Position numbers and translations under genes: made by a program
The notes under the pieces: model-generated
Told to the model about the DNA's origin: nothing
What the model saw: only the letters and a program-made list of their open reading frames with translations
Database searches by the model: none
In this document: positions 21,301-33,354 of the stretch, piece by piece
How the letters are laid out: every line of letters starts with the position of its first letter
Position numbering within the stretch: the stretch's first letter is position 1
DNA from: Odobenus rosmarus divergens
Taxonomy: Eukaryota > Chordata > Mammalia > Carnivora > Odobenidae
Direction of reading: 5' to 3'
Assembly: GCF_000321225.1 (NCBI RefSeq)
Contig: NW_004450584.1
Location: forward strand, 477,654-541,653
DNA: 64,000 nucleotides

Positions 21301-22766
21301 TGGTCAGCGCCGGGTAGAGGGGAGGGGGCGGCATCCAGATCCAGGGGTAGGGAAGGAGGGGCCGACCTGAGGGGTGGGGGGGCTCCATGCAGGGTCGACC
21401 CCTTGGGGTGTTGCCACCGCGGGAGGTGGCTTTGGCGGGTCGCTGCCCCCAACCCCAACCTAGCCCTGGCTGGTGGCTGCATGCCCCCAAGTCCTGGGTC
21501 CTGGGAGAGCGGACAGATGAGGGAACTGAGCCTGGGCCCCCACAGGAGGGCGGGAAAGCAGTTGTGCGGGTGTAGACGCACGCTGGAACAGTCTGGCCGC
21601 TCATCCCGTGTGTGGGCGCGCGCCTGGGCAGTGCAGGGGCGGGAGGGGCGACAACTTGCTGATTCTAATCTCCCCTCCAGGAGGCCCTGACCCCTCTGTT
21701 GTCCTTTCCACCGGAAGGGCGGAGGGTCTCTTTCATTTTAGGACATGGAGTCACAGAATGTTTAAAACTTTAATTAAAAATTTCAGGAAAGCACACAAGA
21801 AAGCAATGGATCCCATACAAACACCTTTTAGGGTGGTTGCTGTATCTGTCGTTCTGTCTTGTCTTGGAGGAAGAATGTTTGTGGTGTTTGAGCAAACCCC
21901 GGACACCCCTGCACTCACCTCCACCTGCTGCTTCCTGTAGGGCAGGAAATATCTGGAGCCTGCTGGTTGCACTGACAGCAGACCGAGGATCCGGAAAAAA
22001 TACTGCCTGTATTTTGTATGCATTGGGAGCCCGCAAAGGAACTAGCTGGCTTGTTAAATGGTAGAAGGCTTTTCGGAACATGAGGTGTACACCTGACTTA
22101 GTAGGGGAAACGGAGGGGAGAAATGGCCTCTATGGGTCCAACGAGCAGGTCCGTTTAGGAAAGGCAAGTGGGTTTTGAGGAGAACGGGAGGTAAGAAAGC
22201 TTGTGATCTTGCTTGTCTGTATGGCTATGAGTGGTCCATCGCCTTCGGGTGGGAAGCAGCTCCCAGAGGGGTTTAGGGCAGCCTCATTTCCCAGACCTTG
22301 CTTTTAGTCTAACAAGAGACGCTCCCAGGAGGCTTTCTTTTGCATCTGTTGAATCTTAAGTGTCTTTATCTTAAAATAATGTGGCAATTCTGGGGTCTGG
22401 AGTGGCCCCCACACTTCCCACGCATCTCCAAAACTGTGTTTCTTGCATAACCACCACACACAGTAATTCCTTGTTTTATTTGCCCTCTGGTCCTTACCCA
22501 GACTCCACCTGTTACCTCAACAGTGGCTGTTAAAAAAGTTGGTTTGAATCAGGATCCAAACAAGGTGATGAGGTCTTTTAGGACTTTAGGTTGGTACTGT
22601 TCCTCTTCTTTTTCTTACGTACTTTTCCTCATCCTCCATCATCTAAATGCCAGTGACTGCAGGCCTCAGGGCAGGTGTCCTATGAGTCTGTCACCTTGCT
22701 TCTTTAGAGTGTTCCTGATGTTATCCCTCCATCCTGGGAACGCCTTGCCAAAGGAGGTTTGCTTTA
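21301..22766. other. Intergenic, no gene recognised
   Basis: Includes a minus-strand exon-like segment near 21914-22035 that ends in GTGGAG|GTGAGT (discussed as a finding). Otherwise no recognised gene or young repeat. Confidence 0.5.
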
Positions 22767-22955
22767 TTTTTTTAAAAGATTTTATTTATGTATTTGAGAG
22801 AGAACACATGAGCAGAGGGGAAACGCAGAGAGGAGAGAGAGAAGCAGACTCTCTGCTGAGCAGGGAGCCCGATGCGGGGCTCGATCCCAGGATGCTGGGA
22901 TCACAACCTGAGCCAAAGGCAGACACTTCACCATCTGAGCCACCCAGATGCCCCT
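22767..22955 (-). repeat. CAN-SINE
   Basis: Reverse orientation: TTTAAAAGATTTTATTTATG (A-tail side), CTCGATCCCAGGATGCTGGGATC, and GCCACCCAGATGCCCC at the head. Confidence 0.93.
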
Positions 22956-23026
22956 AGGGAGGTTTGCTTTAGAGTTGAATTTTGCACCAGGGCTACACAG
23001 TAGGATCCCCCCCATCTCGCCCTGGG

Positions 23027-23140
23027 ATTTTTTTTAAGTAGGCTCCCTTCCCAGGGGCTCTAAATCATGACCCTGGGATCAAGACCCGAGCTGAGATCAA
23101 GACTCAGATGCTCAACCGACTGAGCCACCAAGGTGCCCCA
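23027..23140 (-). repeat. CAN-SINE, internally deleted
   Basis: A T-rich start, then ATCATGACCCTGGGATCAAGA and CAACCGACTGAGCCACCAAG. The middle and pyrimidine block are missing. Confidence 0.8.
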
Positions 23141-23689
23141 GCCCCCGGTGTGGGGCCAGCTCAGAATCTCTGCAGAGGGGCCTGGTACTGCTATTTGTAA
23201 AACTCTTAGAAAGCATCTCACTGTAAGAACAAACACAATGAAAAGTAAGAGTTTTGGGTCTCCCTGTGGAACATAAGAGACTCCCCCACCTTTCCCCTTC
23301 AGAATTTCTTTTTCTGTCCCTTGAAAATGCATCCAAATCTTTTCAAAGGCTAAAGAAAGACCTGGGAACATCTCATGGGTGCTCTGGTTGGATGCTCATT
23401 CAACAACAAACTTGCTTCCTCCTCGCTCTTTGTGGAGACGTTTTCTGGGTTGGGAGGAGATTTCATTGTATGTCATTATATTTCTGTGGCAATAACGTGC
23501 CACCACAGTTGGAACTAGGTTGGCTCTGGACGTGATCCAATTCACTCAAAGATTTGGATGTTTTGTTTCTGTCCACATTTGCCACTTTTAGTCAGAGGAA
23601 CAGAAACACAAAATTAAAGGCTGAAAGGAAATATAAAGTTTCAATTGTTGATTTTTGTGCATTTAGAGCATTTGTTCTTCTAAGGCGTA

Positions 23690-24240
23690 GGCAAGGGAAA
23701 TCTTCCTCTCTACCCTCTTAGGTTCTAACCCTGAAGCCTGTGAATTAAACAGACAAACCACAGAATAACAGAGGAAAAGCATATGCATTTTTACTTGATG
23801 TTATTTTTTTACATCCCTGTGGGCTTCATAGTAAGATTTCAAAAACCCAAAGCAACAGACTCAGGGGCTTATATACAATTTTAACAAACGGTGATCTATT
23901 GTGCAGAACTGACAAGACAAAAGGGAGTTTGGGTGGTAAATTGTGGGTGGTAAATGTATGTGGGGAAACCAACTAAATCAGCGTTATTTAATAATGTTGG
24001 CTTATGCAGTCTCATCTGGGTGCTGCCTCCATCTCTGGTGATAGGGTTATTCTCCTTTTCCTGGTACAGGGATGGTGGAGACACCTTCACAAGGGGGATT
24101 TATGTCTTGTTTTAGGCAGGAGAAGGGCAGAAAGCTCATCCTGTGTCTGCTTTTTCTCACTTGCCTTCGGCTCAAAATCATCCTTATGCCAAACCGGCCT
24201 TTGCGGGGGTGACATATTTTGATCCCCTTCAGAGGTTATA
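23690..24240 (-). repeat. LTR-like old repeat, copy 1 of 3
   Basis: It shares ordered phrases with 25850-26300 (CTGTGAATTA, ATTTTAACAAA, GCCTTCGGCTCAAAATCA, TTTTGATCCCCTTCAG). Its 3' part in reverse orientation resembles 30110-30440. No coding capacity is seen. Confidence 0.6.
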
Positions 24241-25398
24241 GTCAGAGGTGAACTGGGCACTAGGTAAAGGGGGTAAAGACAGATTTTATTCAGCACTATT
24301 GCAAGAGTGGAAAGATGCAGAGACTACAACTGAGCTGAGCTGCAAACACAGCAGAGACGGCTGGAGATTTGGACCAGCAAGCCGAGAGAGGGGCTCAGCT
24401 CCAGCAGGATGCTAGAGATGGGGTGGCTTGTAAACAACAGAAACGTATTGCACACAATTTTGGAGGCTGGGAAGTGCAAGATCGAGGTGCTGGCAGATCC
24501 AGTGTCTGGTGAGAGCCCAATTCCTGGTTCACGGACGGAGTCTGCTCACTGTGGATGGGGCAAGGGTGCTCTCTGGAGTCTGTTATAAGGATGCTAATCC
24601 CATCGTGGGGGATCTATCCTCAGGGCCTCGTCACCCCCCAAAGCGCCGTCCTCCAAAACCCATAACACTGGGGGTTTGGTTTCAACATCTGATTTTTGGA
24701 GACGCAGCCTTCCGCCGATGGCATTGGCCCATCAAGATCCTTGCTCTGACAGAGATGCACGAATATGTCAGAAGTGGGGGTTGAGGAGCTAGATCAGGCA
24801 TCAAGGAGGGGGGATCTCGCCAAGTGGACTCAGCAGGATTCTTGCTACAACTGGGCTGTGCAGGGTTGGACACGGAAGCCCACGGATGAGGTCTTGAGGA
24901 GGACAGGGCTCAGAGGAGCCTGGCTGGGGGTTCAGGAGAGTCTTTGTGAGACTAAAGCTTGAGCTTGCACGAAGATCCCCTGCGGTCTGTGGGAGCGGAG
25001 GGGTATGTGCACACTCTGCAGTGACGTCCGAGGCCGCTGGGGGAACCACCCGCATTCCTGTATACCTTAGGGGCAGTATTGTATGGAATAAAGCGTGGAG
25101 GAAATTAAACTACGTTCAGTGTCACTTTTGGGTGTCATTTCCCCAGAGCTGCGGACGCTTGGTGTCAGACGGGGCCCCGGTGGTCCAGCCACCTCGCAAA
25201 GCAGGACCCTTTCTGCATAACCCTCACAATGGGCACCCGGCTCCCAGTGAATGAGAGAGATGCTTGCCTGTCCTCTCTCAGGAATCTGGTGGGAATGGTC
25301 TTAGGTCAAGTGCACAACCGTGCAACCTCAAGGCCTGGTTCTGGTTTCGCCTGTCTTCTTCTACCTCATGTCGTCCTTCCAATGTCTGGAGGTCTCGA
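24241..25398. other. Intergenic with a fragment of an old repeat
   Basis: The segment TTGGAGGCTGGGAAGTGCAAG to GTGAGAGCCCAATTCCTGG (about 24455-24530) is a common ancient mammalian repeat. No gene recognised. Confidence 0.5.
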
Positions 25399-25580
25399 TT
25401 TTTTTTTTCAAAGATTATTCATTTATTTGAGAGAAAGAGAGAGAGCACAAGCAGAGGGAGGGGGAGAGGCGGACTCTCCGCTGAGCAAGGAGCCCGACAT
25501 GGGACTCGATCCCAGGACCCTGAGATCTTGACCCGAGCTGAAAGCAGACGCTTCAGGGACTAAGCCACCCAGGCACCCCT
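25399..25580 (-). repeat. CAN-SINE
   Basis: Reverse orientation with CAAAGATTATTCATTTATTT, GGGACTCGATCCCAGGACCC and AAGCCACCCAGGCACCCC. Confidence 0.93.
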
Positions 25581-25849
25581 GGAGGTCTCAATTTTGTTGT
25601 TCACCCCACACCTTTCCCCCGGCCCCTCGCTACCAGATTATAGCCCCAATACCTGCGTTGCTGTCGTCATTTCTTGCTGATGTGATTGTTTTTATCTACG
25701 GTTACCAGAGAACCTGCTGTATCTGTCAGGATTTTGTGGCCGAAACAAACAGTCCTGCATCCTGGATGCAGCAGATAGCCACAGCAAAGGTTATTTCTCA
25801 CTCACTACATGTGCACCATGGGCCTTGTAGGGGAGGGGGAAATCTTTCC

Positions 25850-26300
25850 TTCTACCCTCTTATGTTCTGTACCCGGGGTCTGTGAATTAGACAACCCCAG
25901 CCAGATTAATAGGTGAGAAGGCATACAAATTTTATCTTATGTTTGTAATTGCCTGTGTATGGGGACTTCACAGAAAAGAAGTGAAAACACAAATTGGCTT
26001 CTATACCATTTTAACAAAAGCTGATAAGCTGTGAAGTACCAAAGACTTGTTCATGCAGACTCATCTCAGTCCCATCTCTGGTGATAAGAGTCACTGTCCT
26101 CTTCCCGGCACAGGAGAGGGGCACCTGTGCAAACAGAAATTGTCTGTCCAAATAGGAACTTCTGCTTTGCTTGTAGAGAGAATAGGCGGGAGGGGAGAGA
26201 GCTCCCCCTGTATTTGCTGTTTCTCAGTTGCCTTCAGCTCAAAATCACCCGTCTGCAAAGTGGTGTATTGTGGGGTCACACATCCTGATCCCCTTCAGCC
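25850..26300 (-). repeat. LTR-like old repeat, copy 2 of 3
   Basis: See copy 1 at 23690-24240. Phrase order is conserved and divergence is high. Confidence 0.6.
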
Positions 26301-27839
26301 TCTTGGTGATTGCTCTGCAATACGTCCTCATGCTGGAGGCCAGGTCACGGCCTCTACCATGGGATGGGGGTCACCAGCAAGCAAAGCCAGTTATTCCAGA
26401 ACATGTAGGAAGGTTGGTCCTGCGACTTACCGAGGGCGCAGTTACTCTGAGGCTTTGGGACCCGAGCCACAGGCTCTGTAGTGACGGCCGGAAGCGTCTG
26501 TTTGGGTCTCTGCTCCTTCCCACATCCCAGTGCGGACAGCTGAGACCACGGAGCCTTCCCTGCTTTGGGGTGTGCTCTTATCCTTTTCTGGGTGACCCTC
26601 TTCAGGGCAGAGAGCTGCCCGTCTGTCCAGTCTGCACCCTCTCCCCCCGGGGAGTGGTGGGCATGGGTCAGACCTCTTTCTCGGGGTAGTTCTAGTCTCC
26701 ACCTGCCTCTCTTCTTGCGGACAGGGTCACCGGACCATCGGAGGCAGTCCCCGGTGGGGCCCGTCAGACAGGCAGGGGTAGGTGCACAGCTGGAAAAGCC
26801 TGGAATCCAGTTCCTGGCTTCCTGGACCAGCCTCATGCGACAAAAAATGCAATGACCCACGGCCTCCGAGGCTCATGCCTTTCAGTTTACCCCCCCCGAG
26901 TGAGAGCGAAGGAAGTCTCTCTTGCCCCCACACCTAGAAACTCCTGTCTAAGTGGGAGGGAGAAAAAGAACTAATTCTAATGCTACTTTTAAGTGTAAGG
27001 ATAATGTATCCGTCAGCTGAGGCTGCGTAACAAAGACCACAGCCTTGGCGACTCCAACAACACACGTACTGTCTCCCCATCCTGGGGACTGGGAGTCTGA
27101 CCTCCGGCGTGCGTGGGGCTGGTTCCTCCCGAGGCCTCTCTCCCCGGCATGCACACGGACTTGCACACGGGCTTGCACACGGGCTTGCTGTGAAAAACAT
27201 GCTTCTGTGTGTTTCACGGACTTTCAATCCTCTGCTTCGCTTCTGACGCTTCTGATCCCCAAATGTTGTGGGGGGAGGGGTGCTTCTTTCACACCAAGCA
27301 AGCCTGTGACAGAAGCAGGGGGCCCTGCAGTGTGACTCAGCTCTAACCGTCTATGTGGGGACAGCGTCAGACCCCACAGCTTCAGGGTTCAGGCCCACTG
27401 ACCCCCCCCACTGCAGATGCCAGTCCCAAGTGCGGAGTCCACCGTACTCTGACCTGCTGGCTACAGATCCGAGGTTCCCATGGCCGCCTCCTCGGGTTCC
27501 ATTAACTTGCTGGAGTGGCTCACAGAGCTTAGAGAGACATTTCACTTGCTCGCTTCCCAGCTTGTTGCAAAAGGCACGAAAGGATATGAATCAGCAGCCG
27601 CAGTGACATCTGGAATGGTTCCGCCTGCAGGAACTTTTGTCCCCATGGAGCTGAGGGTGCACGCGCTCCCTGCATGTGCATGCTTTCTTGTCCCCCGGCC
27701 ACAGCTGCCATCGTCAGGGGCTTTCCAAACTCACCTCATCAACACACTCAGGTGTGGTGGGCAGGGGCTTGCTGTAAATAGCAAAAGTCACCCTTATCAC
27801 CTGAATCACAGAAATGTCTGAAGGTTTTGAGACCAAAAA
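26301..27839. other. Intergenic with part of an old repeat, no gene recognised
   Basis: At 27000-27200, TATCCGTCAGCTGAGGCTGC-type sequence belongs to the ancient family also seen reversed at 8140 and 16440. At 27155-27190 ACACGGGCTTGC is tandemly repeated about three times. No supported coding region. Confidence 0.5.
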
Positions 27840-28145
27840 TATATTTATTATAAGCCACAGTAACACAGCTGTCCTCTCTCCATAGCCTCACATGGGCGTC
27901 CCTCTGTGCGTCTCTGCATCCTAATCTCCTCTTCTTGTAAGGACATCGGTCCTATGAGATTAGGACTGACCATAGGGACTGCATTTTCTCTTATGAACAC
28001 TTTAAAGGCCCTATCTCCAAACACAGCCTCGTTGAGTTCCTGGGCATTGCGGTGCAGCACAGGGATTTTGCAGGGTTTGGTGGTGCCCACAATTTGGCCC
28101 ATCACAGACAGTGGACACACTGAGCCTCCGTCCCCTTATTTGGAC
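27840..28145 (-). repeat. Old interspersed repeat
   Basis: CTTGTAAGGACATCGGTCCTATG, CCCTATCTCCAAACACAGCC and neighbouring phrases are the reverse complement of the family seen at 8140-8420. Confidence 0.6.
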
Positions 28146-28977
28146 TGTCTGATGTGATTTTCTGACAGTCCTCTGGGCCAGGTGCTGCTGACATGCTTAT
28201 GTCCGAGGCACAGACTCGGGAAGAAGGGAGCATCTCCTGCAAGGACCGCAGGACAGGCTCAGTGGGTTGGTTGGAGATGATGGACAGTGGGGCTGGCCGG
28301 CGATCAGGAGTCGTCTGTTGGCTTGGAACACCACGGGCGCAGTCTGAAACTGGGCCCTGTACTCAGAGGGCAAGGAGAGACCCCAGAGACGGCTTGCAGA
28401 TGACAGTTGTAAAAAGCAGAGGGAACTTACACACAAGGCTTGTCTTGGGCAGCAGCAAGGCCAACAGACCCCCACACCAGCCTGCCAAATCTGACAAGCT
28501 TATGAAGAGGCCTTAACCGGGCTCAGTGACCATACCACGCAGGTGTCTTAACCACTCATCCGCGTCTGAAGGCTCCGTCCTTGGAGCAGCCCCTGGGGGC
28601 GGGGGAGGCAAGTGGAACCCACACTCTTAGGACCCAGGGTGGTGAGAAGCCTCCGAGCGCCCGGGGCCTGCTCTCGGCTTGATAGGGGGTCACGCCGTTT
28701 TTATGTCATTCCCCAACGTTGCCCCTTAAGAAGGGCCAGTGTTGAGGCCAAGAGGAGGGTCCCCTGGTTCCTCTGGACTCTCCAGTCAGGAAGCTGAGCC
28801 TGCTCCCTGCCATGCCCCCAGCCACAGTGCAGCCCCAGCTACTTACGTCCCCCATCTCCCCAAGAATCTTGCCGAATACACCTGCTGTGCCCTCCCCTCT
28901 GTGATGCCCGTCTGGGCCTCCGGGCCAGGACTCTTGTTTCCTCTGGGGATTGCGAGAGTCCCTGCGGCCCATCCTTT
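28146..28977. other. Intergenic 3' of the H3 pseudogene
   Basis: No gene and no canonical histone stem-loop downstream of the H3 remnant on the minus strand, which fits a dead gene. Confidence 0.6.
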
Positions 28978-29389
28978 TCTTTCAGTGTGGCAGGGGATAC
29001 TTTTCGCCAGCTGGATGTCCTTGGGCATGATGGTGACGCGCTTGGCGTGGATGGCGCACAGGTTGGTGTCCTCTAAGAGCCCCACCAGGTAGGTCTCGCA
29101 CGCCTCCTGCAGGACTAGCACAGCCAAGCTCTGGAAGCGCAGGTCGGTCTTGAAGTCCTGCGCGATCTCGCGCACCAGCCGCTGGAACGGCATCTTGCGG
29201 ATCAGCAGCTCAGGTGGACTTCTGGTAGCGCCGGATCTCGCGGAGGACCACAGTGCCGGGCTGGTGGCGGTGCGGCTTCTTGACGCCCCCGATGGCCGGC
29301 GCGCTCTTGCGAGCCACCTTAGTGGCCGACTGCTTGCGCCGCGCCTTGCCGCCGGTCGACTTGCGCGCGGGCTGCTTGGTGCGTGCCTT
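28978..29389 (-). pseudogene. H3-4: H3-4 (H3t-type histone H3) pseudogene
   Basis: A full-length histone H3 reading is recognisable. The start codon has become AAG (29387-29389). A one-base insertion after RRYQKST creates a TGA at 29210-29212 and shifts the frame. The remainder ([17 protein letters not shown] to PKDIQLA) is read in the next frame. The last residues RRIRGERA and the stop are lost. Val at position 24 (ATKVARKS) is the H3t-type residue as I recall it, and the location between TRIM17 and the H2A/H2B pair fits human H3-4. Further substitutions at conserved sites (T6P, P16R, L20S, Y41H, R42Q) show relaxed constraint. H3t is a testis-specific histone in human and mouse. An initiator downstream cannot rescue it. 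Confidence 0.9.
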
Positions 29390-29464
29390 GGCTCCGGCGT
29401 CGCTAAACAACTCCAGCCGTCTCCACTGCAGGTCGCCTACAGCCAACGCCACCCGCAGCGCCTA

Positions 29465-29536
29465 CTTTTATAGAGGCTGCAGCCTCCCCATTGGCCGGCC
29501 GCTGGGTGGCGCGATGGCAGGCTGCGCTGTGATTGG
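29465..29536 (-). promoter_or_regulatory. Retained promoter of the H3 pseudogene
   Basis: On the minus strand: CCAAT boxes at 29532-29536 and 29490-29494 and a TATAAAAG box at 29465-29472, about 76 bp before the former start codon. The promoter elements look intact although the coding part is broken. Confidence 0.75.
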
Positions 29537-29539
29537 CCG

Positions 29540-30109
29540 GCTGCACGCTCCGCTCGGCCGCCTGCCCCTTATCTGCGCCCGGCGCCGGCGTGACTGCCAG
29601 TCGTGTCGGGGTCTTGCAACGGTGGGACGAGCTTGTTCCCGCCTTCGCAGCAGCGGGACAGGGTTGGGCCACGTGGCTGCGGGCGTTGCTTCTCCCCACA
29701 CGGCTCCCTCCTTTCTCCCTCAGCACTCCCCCTGGTTCCCGAACGCTCCGGGGGCGGTTAGAACCTTCTAGAAGTATGCATTCTGCGTTCGGCCTTTCCA
29801 TGGTGACAGTGTTGAATTTTCGCAGCCGCCGGTGAAAGGCCCAGCACAGGGCTGGGCACAGACCCTCCGCGTCTCCATCCTTCCCTCGGGGGTGATTAGT
29901 GCGCTGTCCGTCCCCACAGCTGGACCCCAACGACCCCAACAACGTGCTGCTGCGCCCAGATTGGGTTCAGTGGCCGTGCTTCCCCAGGTGCTGACCTCCG
30001 GCCCCTCCCGGGGCCTGGCCCCCCAGCCCCGGTCGTCCCCCTGCAGCACTCGCTGTTTCTAGTCTGTGCCCTCCTCCCTGTGAGAGAAGAGCCCGCATTG
30101 CCCAACCCT
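29540..30109. other. Upstream flank of the H3 pseudogene
   Basis: GC-rich, no second histone gene, no recognised repeat. Confidence 0.5.
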
Positions 30110-30547
30110 TGAGGCACTTGCGGACCCCAAGATTACGGCCCACGGGTGAGCCAAATGTGCCATCCCAAAACGTGCAAGGTCCACCCCAGGGTAATTTTGA
30201 GCTAAAGGCACTTGGAAATGCAAGCAGATGCAAGGGGAGAGCTCAAAGCCCTCGTTTTCTTCCCGAAAGTAGAGCTGAGATTCCCATGTGAAAGCTGACA
30301 GGTCTACAGCTGCAGAGAAGAAACATTTTCATCATCATGGAGGGCAAGTGAAGACCAAAGAGGACTCTGCACACACAGACCTTGTTGACAGAATTCTGAT
30401 TTTCCTTAGGGCTCCCGGGGTATTTTAGCCGCTTTCCTACAATTGCCTCTCTTTGTTCAACCCAGTGTGAGAGCATGTAGGTTTTGCCCCTTCTGTGGGT
30501 CATTTCCTCGTGAAGGTTTCTGTGTCCTAATAAAACTTAAAATGCTT
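30110..30547 (+). repeat. LTR-like old repeat, copy 3 of 3
   Basis: TTTTGAGCTAAAGGCACTTG and CATTTTCATCATCATGGAGG belong to the family of copies 1 and 2 in opposite orientation. It ends near AATAAAACTTAA just before a SINE. Confidence 0.55.
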
Positions 30548-30752
30548 GGGGCACCTGGGTGGCTTGGTTGGCTAAGTATCAGACTCTTGATTTTGGCTCA
30601 GGTCATGGTCTCGGGGTCACGGAATGGAGCCCCACCTGGGACTCCACCCTCAGCATGGGGTCTGCTTGAGATTCTCCCTCTCCCTCCGCCCTCCCCCCTA
30701 CCCCCACACTTGCTCGCTCTCTAAAATAAAATCTTAAGAAAAATAATTTAAA
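30548..30752 (+). repeat. CAN-SINE
   Basis: GGGGCACCTGGGTGGCTTGG head, GGTCATGGTCTCGGGGTC middle, CTCTAAAATAAAATCTTAAG tail. Confidence 0.92.
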
Positions 30753-31555
30753 TGCTTTTCTCTAGTGAATCTGTTTTTTTTTTTTTTTTTTTTAGAGCCC
30801 CTCCTGAGGCCTAAGATGCGTAGAGGAAAGACTTTTCCTGCCCTGTTGCAATAGTCTTCTCCCCTCCCTTGTAATAGTCCTTTCAGATAAAAGTCTCTCC
30901 TTACTAAATCTGGGCTTTTTTTAGTTGGTCATGATTGTCACACAGAATCTCTGCCGTCGTCCCCAAGTCGGGTCGGATTGGCTAGGCGCCAGGGAGAAGA
31001 ACCGAGGGACTGCCCCGAGGTTGCCTGGCCTATATGGTGTGGGTTTGATGCAGTCAGACATAGGGAAAGAGAGCCCATGCTTTGAGTCATTTGACCTTGG
31101 CCAATGTATAGCTTCCCTGGGAGCCCAGAAGCAGGGCCCACACCCTTGAAAAGCTGAGAATTTCTTTATCACACGTAAAACCTCTTTTTAGGTGGTTCCG
31201 TTAACAGTTTTAATGATCTCAGGAACTGAGTTTCCTGTGGTTCCTACTCAGAGGTGCCAAGGCCCAGGGGGAAATCATCCCCTAAGAAAACTCCCCAAAA
31301 GGAGAGAGATCATCTCTCTGAGGACAGCTTCAGAGGCAAACATTCCCCCCGAGGGTCTGGCTTGTCTAGGACACATGCATTTTATAGATGAGGTTGTGTG
31401 TGCTCTGTGCATACATTTGGTGCCAATCACTGTGATGAGGAGAACAAAGGCAAGAGAAAAGCTGCTATAAGGAAACCCCCTTACAGCTTGTAGCCCACTG
31501 ATAAATCCCTGAGCGGGCCAGAGTGTGACCTACAACTCTCCAGGAACTCGCGGAT
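30753..31555. other. Intergenic, no gene recognised
   Basis: Contains a poly-T run (30774-30793) and diverged sequence without coding support. Confidence 0.5.
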
Positions 31556-31559
31556 GCCC

Positions 31560-31840
31560 TAATGTTGACATTTTATTTGGGACTAGAAACAACCTTCTCT
31601 TGACAATAGCCAGACCTCTGGGGTCCCGTAGACCTCACTTTCAGCCTACAGAACTTCCTTAGAAACATACGTTATCTCTACCCTCCCTCCACACACTGAA
31701 AAGTAGTCATCAGCCACCCCTGCTGCTCTTTCTGCCCATGGGTCTTGCCCCTGTGCTTTAAGATAAACACCTTTGTCCACCAAAGATGTCTCAAGAATTC
31801 TTTCTTGACCGTCGCCTTTGGTGACCCCACTCCAGCTGTT
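31560..31840 (+). repeat. Probable solo LTR 3' part
   Basis: CTTTAAGATAAACACCTTTG followed by GTCTCAAGAATTCTTTCTTG and a GACCGTCGC end is typical of a retroviral LTR R-U5 region. No flanking internal region is seen. Confidence 0.5.
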
Positions 31841-32785
31841 CAGCCTCCATCCTGCATCTGAGGGAATCCCTCCCTGAGCTAGAACATTCTTTCCTTGCTC
31901 TCACCACTCACGGTGTTTGCAGGTGCAACTCGGGAAATACGGGCTTGTGTGAAGCACTTTGTTGTAGGTCCTTTGGGATTTGAGGTCACAGGTGGTTGAC
32001 CTCGTGCATCATTTCTGTGGGGTCCTATGGGAGCTATCGGGACTTCCAGGAGCTCACTCCACAGGTGGAGTGGGGTCCTTCCAGGGGCAGGTCGTCGTGG
32101 ATAAACAGTGCATGAAGGCTCCCCCAGAGCTGACAACTACAGAGGATGCTCAGGCGTCCAGGTGCTGGGAGGACCCTTCCGATACCCCCCAACTGACATC
32201 CTGTTTCTCTGGCCCCCTTTATGGGAAATTCCTGCTGAGCATCTACAGGTCCTGCCCTCCCATTCTCTAGGCCCGAACACAGTGAGCATTGAATTCACGT
32301 TGCCCAGAACCCCATGAGGTGACGGCATTCGGTGCCAGGAGTCTGGGGCGCACCCCAGTCACCCACCGTCACCCACCGTGGAGCATTTGGAGGACCCGTG
32401 AGGCACCAAAGTGCCTCCAAAACTGCAGACTGGGCCTGGTTCTCCAGCCATGTTGGGGTTCCCCTAATAGGTGTGCTCCCTGTTTAGACCCATTTCATAA
32501 GAGGCTCTGCTTGGGGTTGTCTCCACTGTGGTGATTCCCCTTGGCCTCCACAGTAGGAAAGAACTCTGCCACGGGGTTCAATCCATGTCCTGCTAACGCT
32601 TTGTAACTTTTTCCTTTTTAGGAAGTCTTGTTTTCTGTTTCGGTGAATAGGTGGCAAGAATTTAATTCTTTTTCTGTTTTTGGCCTCAGGAATCCCTCTG
32701 GCAGTTCGGTGAAGCTCAGAATATTTTAACATTTAAAAATGCATACAATGAAATGTCTCAGAATGTTTTTAAATGCATGACATTT
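31841..32785. other. Intergenic, no gene recognised
   Basis: Short open frames only. No histone remnant or known repeat that I can name. Confidence 0.5.
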
Positions 32786-32983
32786 TTTATTTTTTAAAGA
32801 TTTATTTATTTATTTGAGAGAGCGAGAATGAGAGAGAGAGAGTACATGAGAGGGGGGAGGGTCAGAGGGAGAAGCAGGCTCCTTGCTGAGCAGGGAGCCT
32901 GATGTGGGACTCGATCCCAGGACTCCAGGATCATGACCTGAGCCGAAGGCAGTCGCTTAACCAACTGAGCCACCCAGGCGCCC
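32786..32983 (-). repeat. CAN-SINE
   Basis: Reverse orientation: TTTTTAAAGATTTATTTATT, GGACTCGATCCCAGGACTCC, GAGCCACCCAGGCGCCC. Confidence 0.95.
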
Positions 32984-33354
32984 TGCATGACATTTTTTAG
33001 AACTGCAAAGGAAATCGGTGGTGCTGAAATAAATTGTCAAAATGTATACAAATTAATTATGTGTATACGATACATATAGTTGTACATGTATAAATGTGCA
33101 TCTTATTACTGCAGTAAATGCAAAGTTCTACCAGGGAAGGACTTGTTCCTACTGTCATTTGTAAGTGGCTGTGGGCATGAAGGACAGTTAGGGATCCCTG
33201 TACTGTGAGGACCCCATTTGCTGTCCTCTCCCTCGCATATTGGTTATACTTCTACGTAAACTTCTTTTTACGTTATTGGCCTAGAGTTTGAAACATACAT
33301 TTATAACCAATCTAAGTCCACTTTGCTTTTTATTTATTTGAATTTTTATTCATA
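32984..33354. other. Intergenic, AT-rich, no gene
   Basis: Nothing recognisable except low-complexity AT sequence between two SINEs. Confidence 0.5.

Noticed and set aside
29210..29452. An intact H3-like frame with a longer N-terminus starting [10 protein letters not shown]
   Set aside because: The upstream Met is in the former 5' UTR and the frame ends after residue 57 of H3 at the frameshift; it cannot make a histone.
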